Source: a virus. From it: a DNA stretch of 64,000 nucleotides. How positions within the stretch are numbered: the first letter of the stretch is position 1; each line of letters opens with the position of its first letter. The notes beneath the pieces are model-generated. The model worked only from the letters and a program-made list of their open reading frames with translations, was not told the DNA's origin and did no database searches. Made by a program: the position numbers and the translations under genes. Of this stretch, positions 9,076 to 15,864 are shown piece after piece. The stretch is from positions 1-64,000 of IMG/VR virus record IMGVR_UViG_3300027797_000012. The stretch is one strand, 5' to 3'.

Positions 9076-9642
9076 CTACGACTTTGACGATGGGAACTTA
9101 GGGAGCCACTTTGTTAGGGAAGGCTCCGCAGGGTCACCATCGTAAGCATTAGGACCTAAACCCCATGAACCCCAATCAGTTCCCTGGGCTGTCATGTAGT
9201 AGGCTGCCTTAGCATTAGTCACTGGGTCTAGCAACGCGGCATCACTGATGATGCCAAACTTTGCACGACGATCAGAGCCTAATGAACCAATCATATTGAT
9301 TTGGAATAGCCCGTATGAGTTATCTCCAGTACTGGCTGTTTTATTGTGGGACGTAGGGTGCCCACGAGATTCTTTCATGACAGTAGCCCAGGCAAGTTTA
9401 AGTGCCTTACCTTCGAAGCCTACCGCTTGCAAAAGTTCAACTAACTCTGCGTCAGTTAACACCTTTGCATCTTTGTACTTAACCAATGGGTCGGTGATTA
9501 CCGCAACTACTGGTTGTGCCTTTGTTACGGTATCATCAGCCTTGCTTGATGAAGCCATAATGATTGAGAATGTGCCGATTGTTAGTGCCAAAATATAGGC
9601 CGCTGTCGACATTGCTAATCCACGTAGTGTGAGTTTTTGCAA
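9076..9642 (-). CDS. Lytic transglycosylase/lysozyme-like protein, membrane-anchored or exported
   Basis: 188 residues. A hydrophobic segment near residues 10-30 (AYILALTIGTFSIIMAS) acts as signal or anchor. The lysozyme-fold part follows: ATVMKESRGHPTSHN supplies the catalytic Glu, DNSYGLFQINMIG is the standard second motif, and NAKAAYYM the third. This is the arrangement of SLT/GH23-like domains that cut glycan strands. The start is TTG, chosen because AAGGAGG lies 10 nt upstream; an internal ATG 30 nt later has no such site. The start overlaps an upstream small frame. Being encoded beside a binding-domain protein and a small membrane protein suggests a lysis role. Confidence 0.82.
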   Translation of the reverse strand: MQKLTLRGLAMSTAAYILALTIGTFSIIMASSSKADDTVTKAQPVVAVITDPLVKYKDAKVLTDAELVELLQAVGFEGKALKLAWATVMKESRGHPTSHNKTASTGDNSYGLFQINMIGSLGSDRRAKFGIISDAALLDPVTNAKAAYYMTAQGTDWGSWGLGPNAYDGDPAEPSLTKWLPKFPSSKS

Positions 9643-9778
9643 CGCTAGTTCGCCTCCTTAGGTCGGGGATGGGACAACCCATTGAAGTTCCAATGAGCTT
9701 CTTGCTACCGCTATGCTTCTCAAGCTTACGCTTGTCCTCTACCGCTTGCATAGGGCCGGAGATAAGAAGGGATAACAT
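9536..9778 (-). CDS. Small hypothetical protein overlapping the hydrolase start
   Basis: 80 residues. It starts at an ATG with the phage's standard leader (ACGAAAGGA, 5 nt spacing) and has its own promoter upstream, which is the reason to accept it. The first half is basic (KRKLEKHSGSKKL). The second half lies inside the first 107 bp of the hydrolase gene in another frame, and its sequence looks like a frame shadow. It may exist mainly to couple translation to the hydrolase, whose ribosome binding site lies within it. Confidence 0.42.
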   Translation of the reverse strand: MLSLLISGPMQAVEDKRKLEKHSGSKKLIGTSMGCPIPDLRRRTSVAKTHTTWISNVDSGLYFGTNNRHILNHYGFIKQG

Positions 9779-9824
9779 TGTTAGTCCTTTCGTCTCTCCG
9801 TAGTAGGCTGTTTGCCTGTAGTTA

Positions 9825-9833
9825 ACTATAACA
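9825..9833 (-). promoter_or_regulatory. Promoter of the lysis transcript
   Basis: Extended -10 TGTTATAGT on the minus strand. A short AGGC/GCCT stem-loop lies near the predicted RNA start, followed by the ACGAAAGGA ribosome binding site for the gene starting at 9778. Confidence 0.55.
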
Positions 9834-9851
9834 CAACAAGTAACCTAAAGG

Positions 9852-10160
9852 CTACTTTTTGTTTTGTTTCCTGGCATCTCTTTTAGCTTCAGCTCTTTCA
9901 GACCAAGCCTTTGCCTTTTGTTCTAGCACTTCTAATAGATTCAAGAAGGTAGATTCGAAGAGCTCCTGCCGCTGTACTCTACGATAGCCAAGTGGAGCTA
10001 TATCTCTCGCCCAGTCGTCGTCTTCCTCATCGTTGAAGTAGACGTTTACAGGTGAAGAGCTACATCCGCAATTGCTACACCCACAAGTGCGCCTATCAGA
10101 AGCTCCCTCGTTTGAAGGAGCCTCTGATGGAAGGCTGTTTACACTGTCTGTGCTAGACAT
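9852..10160 (-). CDS. Cys-rich small protein
   Basis: 102 residues. A Ser-rich N-terminus leads to RRTCGCSNCGCSSS, a dense four-cysteine cluster, then an acidic patch (NDEEDDDWARD) and a Lys/Arg/Ala coiled-coil-like tail (KAWSERAEAKRDARKQNKK). Its start overlaps the end of the small membrane-protein gene by 22 bp. The TCGC cluster recurs in the 21-residue peptide upstream of the CHAP endolysin (55856-55921). Function unknown; metal binding is likely. Confidence 0.65.
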   Translation of the reverse strand: MSSTDSVNSLPSEAPSNEGASDRRTCGCSNCGCSSSPVNVYFNDEEDDDWARDIAPLGYRRVQRQELFESTFLNLLEVLEQKAKAWSERAEAKRDARKQNKK

Positions 10161-10309
10161 GCTGACGCGATAGCGCTAAGCCCTAAGGCTAGCACTAAGC
10201 TTCCATTGTCTGTATATAGCGAGGTAACAATGGCTAAAGCTGCTAATACCGCAGATGCTACAGCAGGCCAGATTAAGTTACTCACGAGTACACGTAGATT
10301 GGCTAACAT
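10139..10309 (-). CDS. Small two-helix membrane protein, holin candidate
   Basis: 56 residues with start TAATG-coupled to the preceding HTH gene. Two hydrophobic helices (LIWPAVASAVLAALAIVTSL and SLVLALGLSAIASACLA) are separated by a short polar turn (YTDNG). Size, two-helix hairpin topology and position beside wall hydrolases fit a class II holin that permeabilises the membrane at lysis. The protein lacks the long basic tail of many holins, and other candidates exist in the window (33134-33316 and 44260-44556). Confidence 0.6.
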   Translation of the reverse strand: MLANLRVLVSNLIWPAVASAVLAALAIVTSLYTDNGSLVLALGLSAIASACLAQTV

Positions 10310-10494
10310 TACTTAGCCTTACGAGTCTTTCCCTTTAGGCGATCTGAAGTATTACGGATATCAGCACCAGCCTCGGCAATAAGCTTACGAGCCTTGCCGT
10401 ATGTAACACCAAGCTCTGATGCTACTTCTACTACTGACTTACCGGATGTGTATAGCTCTGCTGCCTTTGTTGGGGTTGCAGTGTCTGTTGACAT
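10309..10494 (-). CDS. Small HTH protein
   Basis: 61 residues. The start at 10494 is chosen over an in-frame ATG at 10512 because AGAGGAAAG lies just before it. KSVVEVASELGVTYGKARKLIAEAG is a clear helix-turn-helix, followed by a basic tail. Probably a small phage transcription regulator acting near the lysis cluster. Confidence 0.7.
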   Translation of the reverse strand: MSTDTATPTKAAELYTSGKSVVEVASELGVTYGKARKLIAEAGADIRNTSDRLKGKTRKAK

Positions 10495-10537
10495 TGTCTT
10501 TCCTCTCTTCATTCTTCGTAGTCGTGCTGTAGCGCTT

Positions 10538-10570
10538 AAGCCTATGAACGCACGATTAGCTCATAGGCTT
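10538..10570. other. Intercistronic hairpin
   Basis: Perfect 10-bp inverted repeat AAGCCTATGA/TCATAGGCTT between two minus-strand genes, without a U-run. It may act as an mRNA processing or stability element. Confidence 0.55.
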
Positions 10571-10591
10571 ATTTGAACAGTTTAGTACTGC

Positions 10592-11044
10592 TCAAGATTT
10601 TGTTTTATTATCCTTCTTAGGAGCTTCTTTTCCATGAGTGTTGCATAACATCTTCCCACCCCATGAACCACGAGGCTTGATGTTGTTATCACAAGCACTG
10701 CCGTATCCTGCAGCTTCGCATAGAACTTTACTTCCATTCTTGAAGTTAGAGATCATTGATACAAGAGCTCGCTTGATTACAGTGTTGTTTACCACGAATC
10801 CATTTTGCATGTGGCATTGCCAGCATAGATACTCATTACGGCGATGTGATGGATCTCTAACGGCATTGCTAGATCCACAAGTATCACACGGGGTACTGTG
10901 CTTAACATTACGCACGAGGTCTCTGTAATCATACGCACATACGAGTTGTTCGTTATGTTCATAGACAAGTACGTCTGTTTCATTACACAAGGGACAGGTA
11001 CCGTATACATACACTTGTTCTTTTTGAACAGTTCCTTTTGTCAT
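10592..11044 (-). CDS. Multi-Zn-ribbon protein
   Basis: 150 residues with cysteine pairs CPLC, CDTC, CWQC and later single cysteines (VLCEAAGYGSAC, MLCNTHG). They are arranged as two or three zinc knuckles, and the C-terminus is basic. The start has GGAGG 5 nt upstream and a good promoter. Likely a nucleic-acid- or host-protein-binding factor; the family is not recognised. Confidence 0.7.
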   Translation of the reverse strand: MTKGTVQKEQVYVYGTCPLCNETDVLVYEHNEQLVCAYDYRDLVRNVKHSTPCDTCGSSNAVRDPSHRRNEYLCWQCHMQNGFVVNNTVIKRALVSMISNFKNGSKVLCEAAGYGSACDNNIKPRGSWGGKMLCNTHGKEAPKKDNKTKS

Positions 11045-11071
11045 TGATCCTCCGTATTTGTCGTTGGTAGA

Positions 11072-11101
11072 ACTATAATACTATTTGATTATCTTGTACA
11101 A
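11072..11101 (-). promoter_or_regulatory. Promoter for 10592-11044
   Basis: Minus strand -35 TTGTAC, 18-nt spacer, -10 TATAGT. The leader ends in GGAGG before the ATG at 11044. Confidence 0.65.
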
Positions 11102-11105
11102 CGGA

Positions 11106-11384
11106 TTAGTCGCGTGGGCGAACTACGCCTAAGAGTGCTTGATGGGCCGCTGCCTTGTTGAATTCACGTTCAGCTCTATCGTCATATACAGATGCGATTA
11201 AGAGTGAAGGAAGAACCATAGCGATAGAACCGCAAATGGCAGTGGCAAATGTAAGAACACGCATATTCTCAAAGAACATGATGAGCATTGCAAGTGTCCA
11301 GAATCCTGAGATAACCTTTAGCGCGAATGATACTCGGCGATAACGGAATCCACGTTCACGATATTTCTTTTGTTCTAGTGTCAT
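11106..11384 (-). CDS. Two-helix membrane protein
   Basis: 92 residues. Residues 20-45 and 46-68 are hydrophobic (ISGFWTLAMLIMFF; TAICGSIAMVLPSLLIA) between a basic N-terminus and a charged C-terminus. Function unknown. Confidence 0.65.
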   Translation of the reverse strand: MTLEQKKYRERGFRYRRVSFALKVISGFWTLAMLIMFFENMRVLTFATAICGSIAMVLPSLLIASVYDDRAEREFNKAAAHQALLGVVRPRD

Positions 11385-11426
11385 TTTTCATCCTTTTGTA
11401 ATTTGTAGTGGGGAAGTACTAGTATA

Positions 11427-11435
11427 ATTGTATCA
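11427..11435 (-). promoter_or_regulatory. Promoter for 11106-11384
   Basis: Extended -10 TGATACAAT on the minus strand, between the 39-residue gene and the gene it serves. Confidence 0.55.
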
Positions 11436-11446
11436 GGAAGATAGGA

Positions 11447-11566
11447 TTAAGCACCAAAGATAAAGCATAGTGCAACTGCGATTCCTACGCCAATGAATGC
11501 TCCGATAGGTGCACCAAAGTCTGCGTTCTCGTCAATCCAATCGATTACTGCTGTGAATGGGTTCAC
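11447..11566 (-). CDS. 39-residue membrane peptide
   Basis: GTG start with AACGACGAAAGGA leader 6 nt upstream and its own promoter. The peptide has an acidic N-terminal half (VIDWIDENADFG) and one hydrophobic helix (IGAFIGVGIAVALCFIFGA). Unknown role. Confidence 0.62.
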   Translation of the reverse strand: MNPFTAVIDWIDENADFGAPIGAFIGVGIAVALCFIFGA

Positions 11567-11612
11567 TTTGTTTTCCTTTCGTCGTTACCACCAGTTATTT
11601 GGTGATAGGATA

Positions 11613-11621
11613 ATTGTATCA
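11613..11621 (-). promoter_or_regulatory. Promoter for the 39-residue membrane peptide
   Basis: Extended -10 TGATACAAT just downstream of the terminase stop codon. Confidence 0.55.
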
Positions 11622-11642
11622 GGAAGATAGGGATAATGTACA

Positions 11643-13037
11643 CTACCTGACCTTAAATGTCCCACCACCACGAAACGCAGGCAATTTACGTTGCCCTGGC
11701 GACTTAGCCGTAATCCTTCCACCCATGAACCCTGCTGGTGGCTTAATGAGCAGGGCTGTGAGGGCATGAACTAGTGCGTCCACCCTATCCGGCGACTTTC
11801 CTTCTCCTGGGATCCAGGAGGCCATCTGAGACTCTAGATCACCCATGTATCCGACGTGGTGCACACGATTTTGCTCATAGGCAAGGGTGATAGGCTCAGC
11901 CCGCAGGGCTTTGCCATACTTAGAGTGAACCTCAAGGACCTTTACCGTTGGGTCAATGGTGTTAATGGCGTTTCTTACCAAGGCGCCACCTTGATTGACC
12001 TCAGCGACCACTGGGCATCCCCATTTACGTGCCATAGCGACAACCTTTTGAGCCCAGACGGTGGGTGAGCCTAGAATGGAAGCATCTTCAAGTATCCAGC
12101 TCTGACGTTTGTAAAGATCTCTATCTCCCGTAGAGGCGCAGACGATAATCCCGCATTCATCTCGTGGGTTTTCAGCTACCGATGGGTCAACCCCAATTAC
12201 GCGAAGAGGGACGCCTTGAGGCATAACCATTTCACGGCCTTTGTCGATAAGCTCCATTGTCCATAGAGCTCCTTCAACATCTGAAAGCATCTCGCCGTAA
12301 AGCTCTTGCGCAGCTAGACGAGTTCCTTGGTAAACTCCAAGAATAGCATCAAGGTAAGCTTGAGAAAGGTTTCCGGAGTTATCTAGCGTAGAGCCACGGG
12401 TGATAGCTACGCGCCCAGTAGTCTCGGCTTCTTTAATAAGTGAGTACAAAAGTGGCACGCGCTTCGGTGTGGTAGTAATCATCATCTTAGGATTTTGCCC
12501 AAGACGTACACCCACGCGTAAGTTGTCAAAGGCTGTCATGCCAGCTGCGTCAGGAGTTTGTCGCCAAGCGGCAACCTCATCTCCCCAAGCGTGTGTGAAC
12601 TGAGGTCCACGGAGAGAGTCAGGCTCATCAGCTGTGAAGCATGTGGCGGTATTTCCGTTAGGCCAAGTCAGTCTTCGCTTTGACGGCTCATACAAAGGGC
12701 GTTCACTTGGAGCTGAAACATTTATGATTCCCGATTCACCTTCAACGATAACGTCACGCACGTCGGCAGCTGTACGAGCGACTAGAGCAAAACGGCGTTG
12801 GCCAGTGTCGGTATGCTTAGCTTCTTCTCTTACCCACTCGGCTGCAGCTCTAGTCTTACCAGCACCGCGACCTGCGAGGTACATCCATATAGACCAATCG
12901 CCTTGTGGAGGTTGCTGCTCTGGTCGAGACCAGACAGTCCAATCCCACATGAGATTGTCCATGTCAAAATCCGCAAGGATTTCGTTACGCTCTTCCTCTG
13001 GCAGCATAGCTAGATGCTCCATTATACTTTTACCCAT
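11643..13037 (-). CDS. terL: Terminase large subunit
   Basis: 464 residues, normal length for the family. The ATPase part begins with Walker A AGRGAGKTRAAAEW (~residue 53) and has the acidic pair of Walker B in HAWGDEVAAW. MMITTTPKRVPLL is the coupling motif. The C-terminal RNase H-like nuclease shows GVDPSVAENPRDECG with its first catalytic Asp and DRVDALVHAL near the end. It cuts concatemeric phage DNA and drives packaging through the portal. Its ATG lies just after a TACTAT -10-like element with no ribosome binding site, so translation is probably leaderless. Confidence 0.93.
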   Translation of the reverse strand: MGKSIMEHLAMLPEEERNEILADFDMDNLMWDWTVWSRPEQQPPQGDWSIWMYLAGRGAGKTRAAAEWVREEAKHTDTGQRRFALVARTAADVRDVIVEGESGIINVSAPSERPLYEPSKRRLTWPNGNTATCFTADEPDSLRGPQFTHAWGDEVAAWRQTPDAAGMTAFDNLRVGVRLGQNPKMMITTTPKRVPLLYSLIKEAETTGRVAITRGSTLDNSGNLSQAYLDAILGVYQGTRLAAQELYGEMLSDVEGALWTMELIDKGREMVMPQGVPLRVIGVDPSVAENPRDECGIIVCASTGDRDLYKRQSWILEDASILGSPTVWAQKVVAMARKWGCPVVAEVNQGGALVRNAINTIDPTVKVLEVHSKYGKALRAEPITLAYEQNRVHHVGYMGDLESQMASWIPGEGKSPDRVDALVHALTALLIKPPAGFMGGRITAKSPGQRKLPAFRGGGTFKVR

Positions 13038-13044
13038 GTGTACT

Positions 13045-13050
13045 ATAGTA
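13045..13050 (-). promoter_or_regulatory. Possible leaderless promoter of terL
   Basis: TACTAT on the minus strand, 7 nt before the ATG. It lies inside the palindrome TACTATAGTA, so either of two -10 registers is possible. Confidence 0.4.
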
Positions 13051-13064
13051 CATTAAAAAAGAAA

Positions 13065-13092
13065 AAGCTAGACGGTTTTAGCCGCCTAGCTT
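13065..13092 (-). terminator. Terminator between the deacetylase region and terL
   Basis: Stem AAGCTAG(G)CGG/CCG(T)CTAGCTT on the minus strand, followed by TTTTTCTTTTTTAAT. It terminates RNAs started at 13.2 kb and beyond. Confidence 0.85.
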
Positions 13093-13146
13093 CTTCTCTA
13101 CCTGAGAAAGGATGTCATCACCTGATGGTGGATTGGAGTACGCCAC
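13078..13146 (-). CDS. 22-residue peptide, tentative
   Basis: GTG start preceded by GAGGG (8 nt). The peptide MAYSNPPSGDDILSQVEKKL ends two glycines later, with its TAA inside the terminator loop. It sits on a short transcript with its own promoter at 13197 and terminator at 13065. The RNA may instead be non-coding. Confidence 0.42.
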   Translation of the reverse strand: MAYSNPPSGDDILSQVEKKLGG

Positions 13147-13196
13147 CAGGGAGACCCTCGATGTGGAGTAATGACTTAAACCAATCGAGTAAGGTA

Positions 13197-13205
13197 ATTA
13201 TATCA
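13197..13205 (-). promoter_or_regulatory. Promoter overlapping the deacetylase stop codon
   Basis: Extended -10 TGATATAAT, whose TGA is the deacetylase stop. It can drive a ~125-nt RNA that ends at the 13065 terminator. Confidence 0.6.
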
Positions 13206-14123
13206 GGAAACGTCTCGATAAATCTGCGAAACAACTTTCGCCCAAATTACCGGAGTGTGCTCAAGTGGTTGATAACCACCAGCTCCTCCAATAAGAACTC
13301 TGCCTTGCGAATGCTTATTAGCTATACGAGCTACAGCCTTAGCCGCGTACTCGTATCCTGGATAATCAAACTGCAATGAAGACAGAGGATCTGTCTTGTG
13401 CGCATCGGCTCCAGTAGCTAGAAGAATAACATCTGGCTTGATCTCATCCGCTAATGCTTCTATCTCATCCATTGCCTTCTTGAAAGCTTCATCACCGCTG
13501 TTCGCCGGTAGCGCCCAGTTGTAAACTCCTTCGTCTGGTGAATGCCCGCTTCGCCCAGTACCTGGAAAGATAGTTCCATCATGGATACTCGCAGTAACAA
13601 TATCGTAGTGATCTCGTAAAAGATTCTCTACGCCATCGCCATGGTGCGCATCCCAGTCAATGTACATAACCTTTAGGCCTTTGAGATCAAACTGACGAGC
13701 AGCCCAAGCCATATCGTTGAATACACAGAACCCAGATGAGTGGTCGTACTGCGCATGGTGCTTAGCTCCCTGAGGATTAAACGCAACCTTTGCTTCACCT
13801 GCTAAGATCTTTTCAACAAGACGAACTGTGCCCGCAAACATCTCTAAGGCAACCTGACCCTTTTCAAGACTGTTTGGACGCCATTCTCCGCAGTGCCCAT
13901 CATCCAACACCTTAGAAACATAGTGTGAATCGTGTACGAACTGTACTCGATCTCGATCTATGTCTGTGGCATTAGGCGTGACAAGCTCAATATCAAATTC
14001 TTCTGCAAGAAGATTTGTAGCAAGCTTAGCTCGCATAGGATTAGTCGGATGGTTATCGCCTTCAGATCCAAGCTTCCACTTTAAGTAAACATCATCGTAA
14101 GCTACATGTAGTTTACTCGGCAT
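13203..14123 (-). CDS. Zinc deacetylase, histone deacetylase/acetylpolyamine amidohydrolase superfamily
   Basis: 306 residues, close to bacterial AcuC/HDAC-like length. The active-site set is complete: the His pair in PQGAKHHAQYDHSSG, the glycine-rich GFCVFNDMAWAA, the zinc ligands in MYIDWDAHHGDGVE, and the third ligand in LLATGADAHKTDPL. A conserved GGAGGY near the C-terminus supplies the loop that normally precedes the catalytic Tyr. Enzymes of this fold hydrolyse N-acetyl groups from lysines or polyamines. The gene overlaps the phosphatase gene by 11 bp. A host protein or an acetylpolyamine could be the substrate; the sequence does not decide. Confidence 0.9.
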   Translation of the reverse strand: MPSKLHVAYDDVYLKWKLGSEGDNHPTNPMRAKLATNLLAEEFDIELVTPNATDIDRDRVQFVHDSHYVSKVLDDGHCGEWRPNSLEKGQVALEMFAGTVRLVEKILAGEAKVAFNPQGAKHHAQYDHSSGFCVFNDMAWAARQFDLKGLKVMYIDWDAHHGDGVENLLRDHYDIVTASIHDGTIFPGTGRSGHSPDEGVYNWALPANSGDEAFKKAMDEIEALADEIKPDVILLATGADAHKTDPLSSLQFDYPGYEYAAKAVARIANKHSQGRVLIGGAGGYQPLEHTPVIWAKVVSQIYRDVS

Positions 14124-14631
14124 CTGGTGCTCCTAGCTGGAGTAGGTGCCTTTCAAAGTCCGCATTGCAAAGAACATACGCTGTTCGCTTGCTGCGCATC
14201 AAAGAAATTGCATCTGCAGCTTCATAGCCTTCCCGCATAAGAACGAGAGCTGTAGTCAGACCAGAACGGTTTAACCCAGCTTGGCAACGAATTAAAGTTT
14301 TGTTACCAGATTTCCAAGCGGTATGCGCATATTCAACTACACGCGAAAGCTTTTCCCAGTCGATGTGCTCGATGTTTGAATCATAAAAACCAAAACGCAA
14401 TTCATCAACTAACCAGTCGGCTGGCTTTGCCCATGCATAGAGTGTAATTACCGTATCGAAATCGTCCTTCGTGATTTCACGGCTCAAGCGTGTGTCGGCA
14501 GATGTTTCGATTGTGTCGTTATCATCAGTGCCACCGACCCAGAGACCAGGCAGGATCTCACTCCATAGAGGGAAGTCCCAGCTATCTAGCTCGTGTTTCG
14601 GGGCATACCCTTCTTCGATAATGCTTGCCAT
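14113..14631 (-). CDS. Dual-specificity protein phosphatase
   Basis: 172 residues from the ATG at 14631, chosen because AAAGGAG lies 6 nt upstream; the frame extends to 14667 without a ribosome binding site. The signature loop IRCQAGLNRSGLTTALVLM (near residue 127) contains the catalytic Cys and Arg of the CX5R family. An upstream Asp-containing stretch (SREITKDDFDTVITLYAWA) is typical of compact DSPs. It would dephosphorylate Ser/Thr/Tyr residues or another phospho-substrate. It overlaps the deacetylase gene and shares its promoter. Confidence 0.88.
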   Translation of the reverse strand: MASIIEEGYAPKHELDSWDFPLWSEILPGLWVGGTDDNDTIETSADTRLSREITKDDFDTVITLYAWAKPADWLVDELRFGFYDSNIEHIDWEKLSRVVEYAHTAWKSGNKTLIRCQAGLNRSGLTTALVLMREGYEAADAISLMRSKRTAYVLCNADFERHLLQLGAPDAE

Positions 14632-14677
14632 GTGTTCGTCTCCTTTGTCATTTGTGTCATTTGTCATTATATGTACT

Positions 14678-14686
14678 ATTATATCA
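14678..14686 (-). promoter_or_regulatory. Promoter of the phosphatase-deacetylase operon
   Basis: Extended -10 TGATATAAT on the minus strand in the short gap after the peptidase gene. Confidence 0.65.
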
Positions 14687-14709
14687 GGTTATGTTACTCG
14701 CGAGTACCA

Positions 14710-15276
14710 CTACTCTTCTTGCACGAAGGTGTGGATCTCTCCACCGGAGTAGATGTCATGCTGTATAGCTATTTCAATAGCTCGACGCAAAATCTTCTCC
14801 GCAGCTTCGGGAGTCTTAACTTTTCGATAGCTTAGAGCTTCTAAAGCTCCAAGCGCGATGTCTCCGCCGCTACCGGAGTAATAAACGTTCCTAGCTTCTC
14901 TATCCCAAGAGTAGTCATTAAAAATTGGATAGATAACTCCCTGGACCGAAACAATTAAGTTCGAGTCATGCTCCGCAGCTGCTCCGTCGTCCTTACCTTC
15001 GTAGCCAGCATCTTGAAATGCTTTTCTAAGCGAAGGTATGAACTTCTTAGTCATAAAGATGTCTAAGTTTTCAGTTCGAGTAGGCTTAGGCGCCTTCCAA
15101 CCAAATTGGGCAATGTTGCCACCGCGTGATGCACCGGAGACAGCAATTAGCGCTCCATTGTTTTGCACGATTTTATGCGTAGCAAGATCCATGTATCGAC
15201 CACCTTCATCAGATGCTCGTGAATCGCAACCGAGAACAGACCAGCCATCACCTTGTATTGCCGCAAGTGTAGTCAC
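14710..15276 (-). CDS. HslV/proteasome-beta-like Ntn peptidase
   Basis: 188 residues from a GTG at 15276, selected because GGAGAGGG lies 5 nt upstream; a TTG 15 nt earlier is in frame. With this start the protein reads M-TTLAAIQGDGWSVLGCDSR, so Met removal would expose Thr1 without a propeptide, as in HslV. Asp17 (GCDSRAS), a Lys near 34 (THKIV) and the SGSGGDIALGALEAL segment match the catalytic Asp, Lys and Ser region of proteasome beta and HslV. No alpha subunit or HslU is present in the window. It probably forms a self-assembled peptidase ring. Confidence 0.85.
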   Translation of the reverse strand: MTTLAAIQGDGWSVLGCDSRASDEGGRYMDLATHKIVQNNGALIAVSGASRGGNIAQFGWKAPKPTRTENLDIFMTKKFIPSLRKAFQDAGYEGKDDGAAAEHDSNLIVSVQGVIYPIFNDYSWDREARNVYYSGSGGDIALGALEALSYRKVKTPEAAEKILRRAIEIAIQHDIYSGGEIHTFVQEE

Positions 15277-15301
15277 TGGTTCCCTCTCCAAAAGACCTGG
15301 C

Positions 15302-15335
15302 TAAACGCCTGGGTTAAATATAACCCAAGCGTTTA
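15302..15335 (-). promoter_or_regulatory. Long hairpin upstream of the peptidase gene, possible attenuator
   Basis: 15-nt arms TAAACGC(C)TGGGTTA/TAACCCA(A)GCGTTTA with a 4-nt loop between the 15346 gene stop and the peptidase ribosome binding site. TCTTTT follows shortly after on the minus strand. It could terminate or attenuate part of the transcription entering the peptidase gene. Confidence 0.6.
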
Positions 15336-15345
15336 ACCTTTGTCT

Positions 15346-15678
15346 TTAGACTAGGTCGATTATCGCAACAGGTACTGTGACCAGTGCGGATTCTACGTCA
15401 CGGGTGATTGGATTAACCCGTGCGAATCTACCTGTAGGTGTTACAAGTTTAACCACAACCTTCTTCTGTTTCTTGCTTACCACGGTAGCTTTTTGACCTA
15501 CCATGTAACGAGTCCCAGTAAGACTGTTGAATACTACCGTATCACCTATGTGGTAGTCATTGATGGTGCGTTCACTGCGAGATGCAGTAAGACGATCCTC
15601 AATGGCTTCCTTTAGCTTTGTTAAGGAAGAATCATACACACCCGCGTTAACGCTGGCGATGATTACATCTATGTCCAT
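15346..15678 (-). CDS. Hypothetical protein, KOW/SH3-like
   Basis: 110 residues. Helical N-terminus, then a beta-rich section with IGDTVVFNSLTGTRYMVG and GQKATVVSKKQKKVVVKL, the spacing expected of a small SH3/KOW-type barrel. It has its own promoter and a TTTCC-type leader. Function unknown. Confidence 0.65.
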   Translation of the reverse strand: MDIDVIIASVNAGVYDSSLTKLKEAIEDRLTASRSERTINDYHIGDTVVFNSLTGTRYMVGQKATVVSKKQKKVVVKLVTPTGRFARVNPITRDVESALVTVPVAIIDLV

Positions 15679-15706
15679 TTTTGTTCCTTTCCGTCAGTGT
15701 AGTACT

Positions 15707-15715
15707 ATTATATCA
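15707..15715 (-). promoter_or_regulatory. Promoter for 15346-15678 and possibly the peptidase
   Basis: Extended -10 TGATATAAT followed by AGTAC at the predicted start, then a GACGGAAAGGAAC leader. Confidence 0.7.
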
Positions 15716-15741
15716 GGTATACTGATAAAAGTAAACTAGCC

Positions 15742-15864
15742 CTACTCTTCGGGTTTGCAAAAGACACAGTGGCACATGTCATCGATGATAGATTTCACGA
15801 CAAGCCAGCCGAGAAACAGTATCAACCCGCAAACAATCCACATAATGCCTTCGGGACTAAGCAT
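15742..15864 (-). CDS. 40-residue membrane peptide with Cys tail
   Basis: ATG at 15864 lies inside the last codons of the upstream gene (GATGCTTAG). One hydrophobic helix (IMWIVCGLILFLGWLVV), then CHCVFCKPEE with three cysteines that could bind metal on one side of the membrane. Unknown role. Confidence 0.6.
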   Translation of the reverse strand: MLSPEGIMWIVCGLILFLGWLVVKSIIDDMCHCVFCKPEE

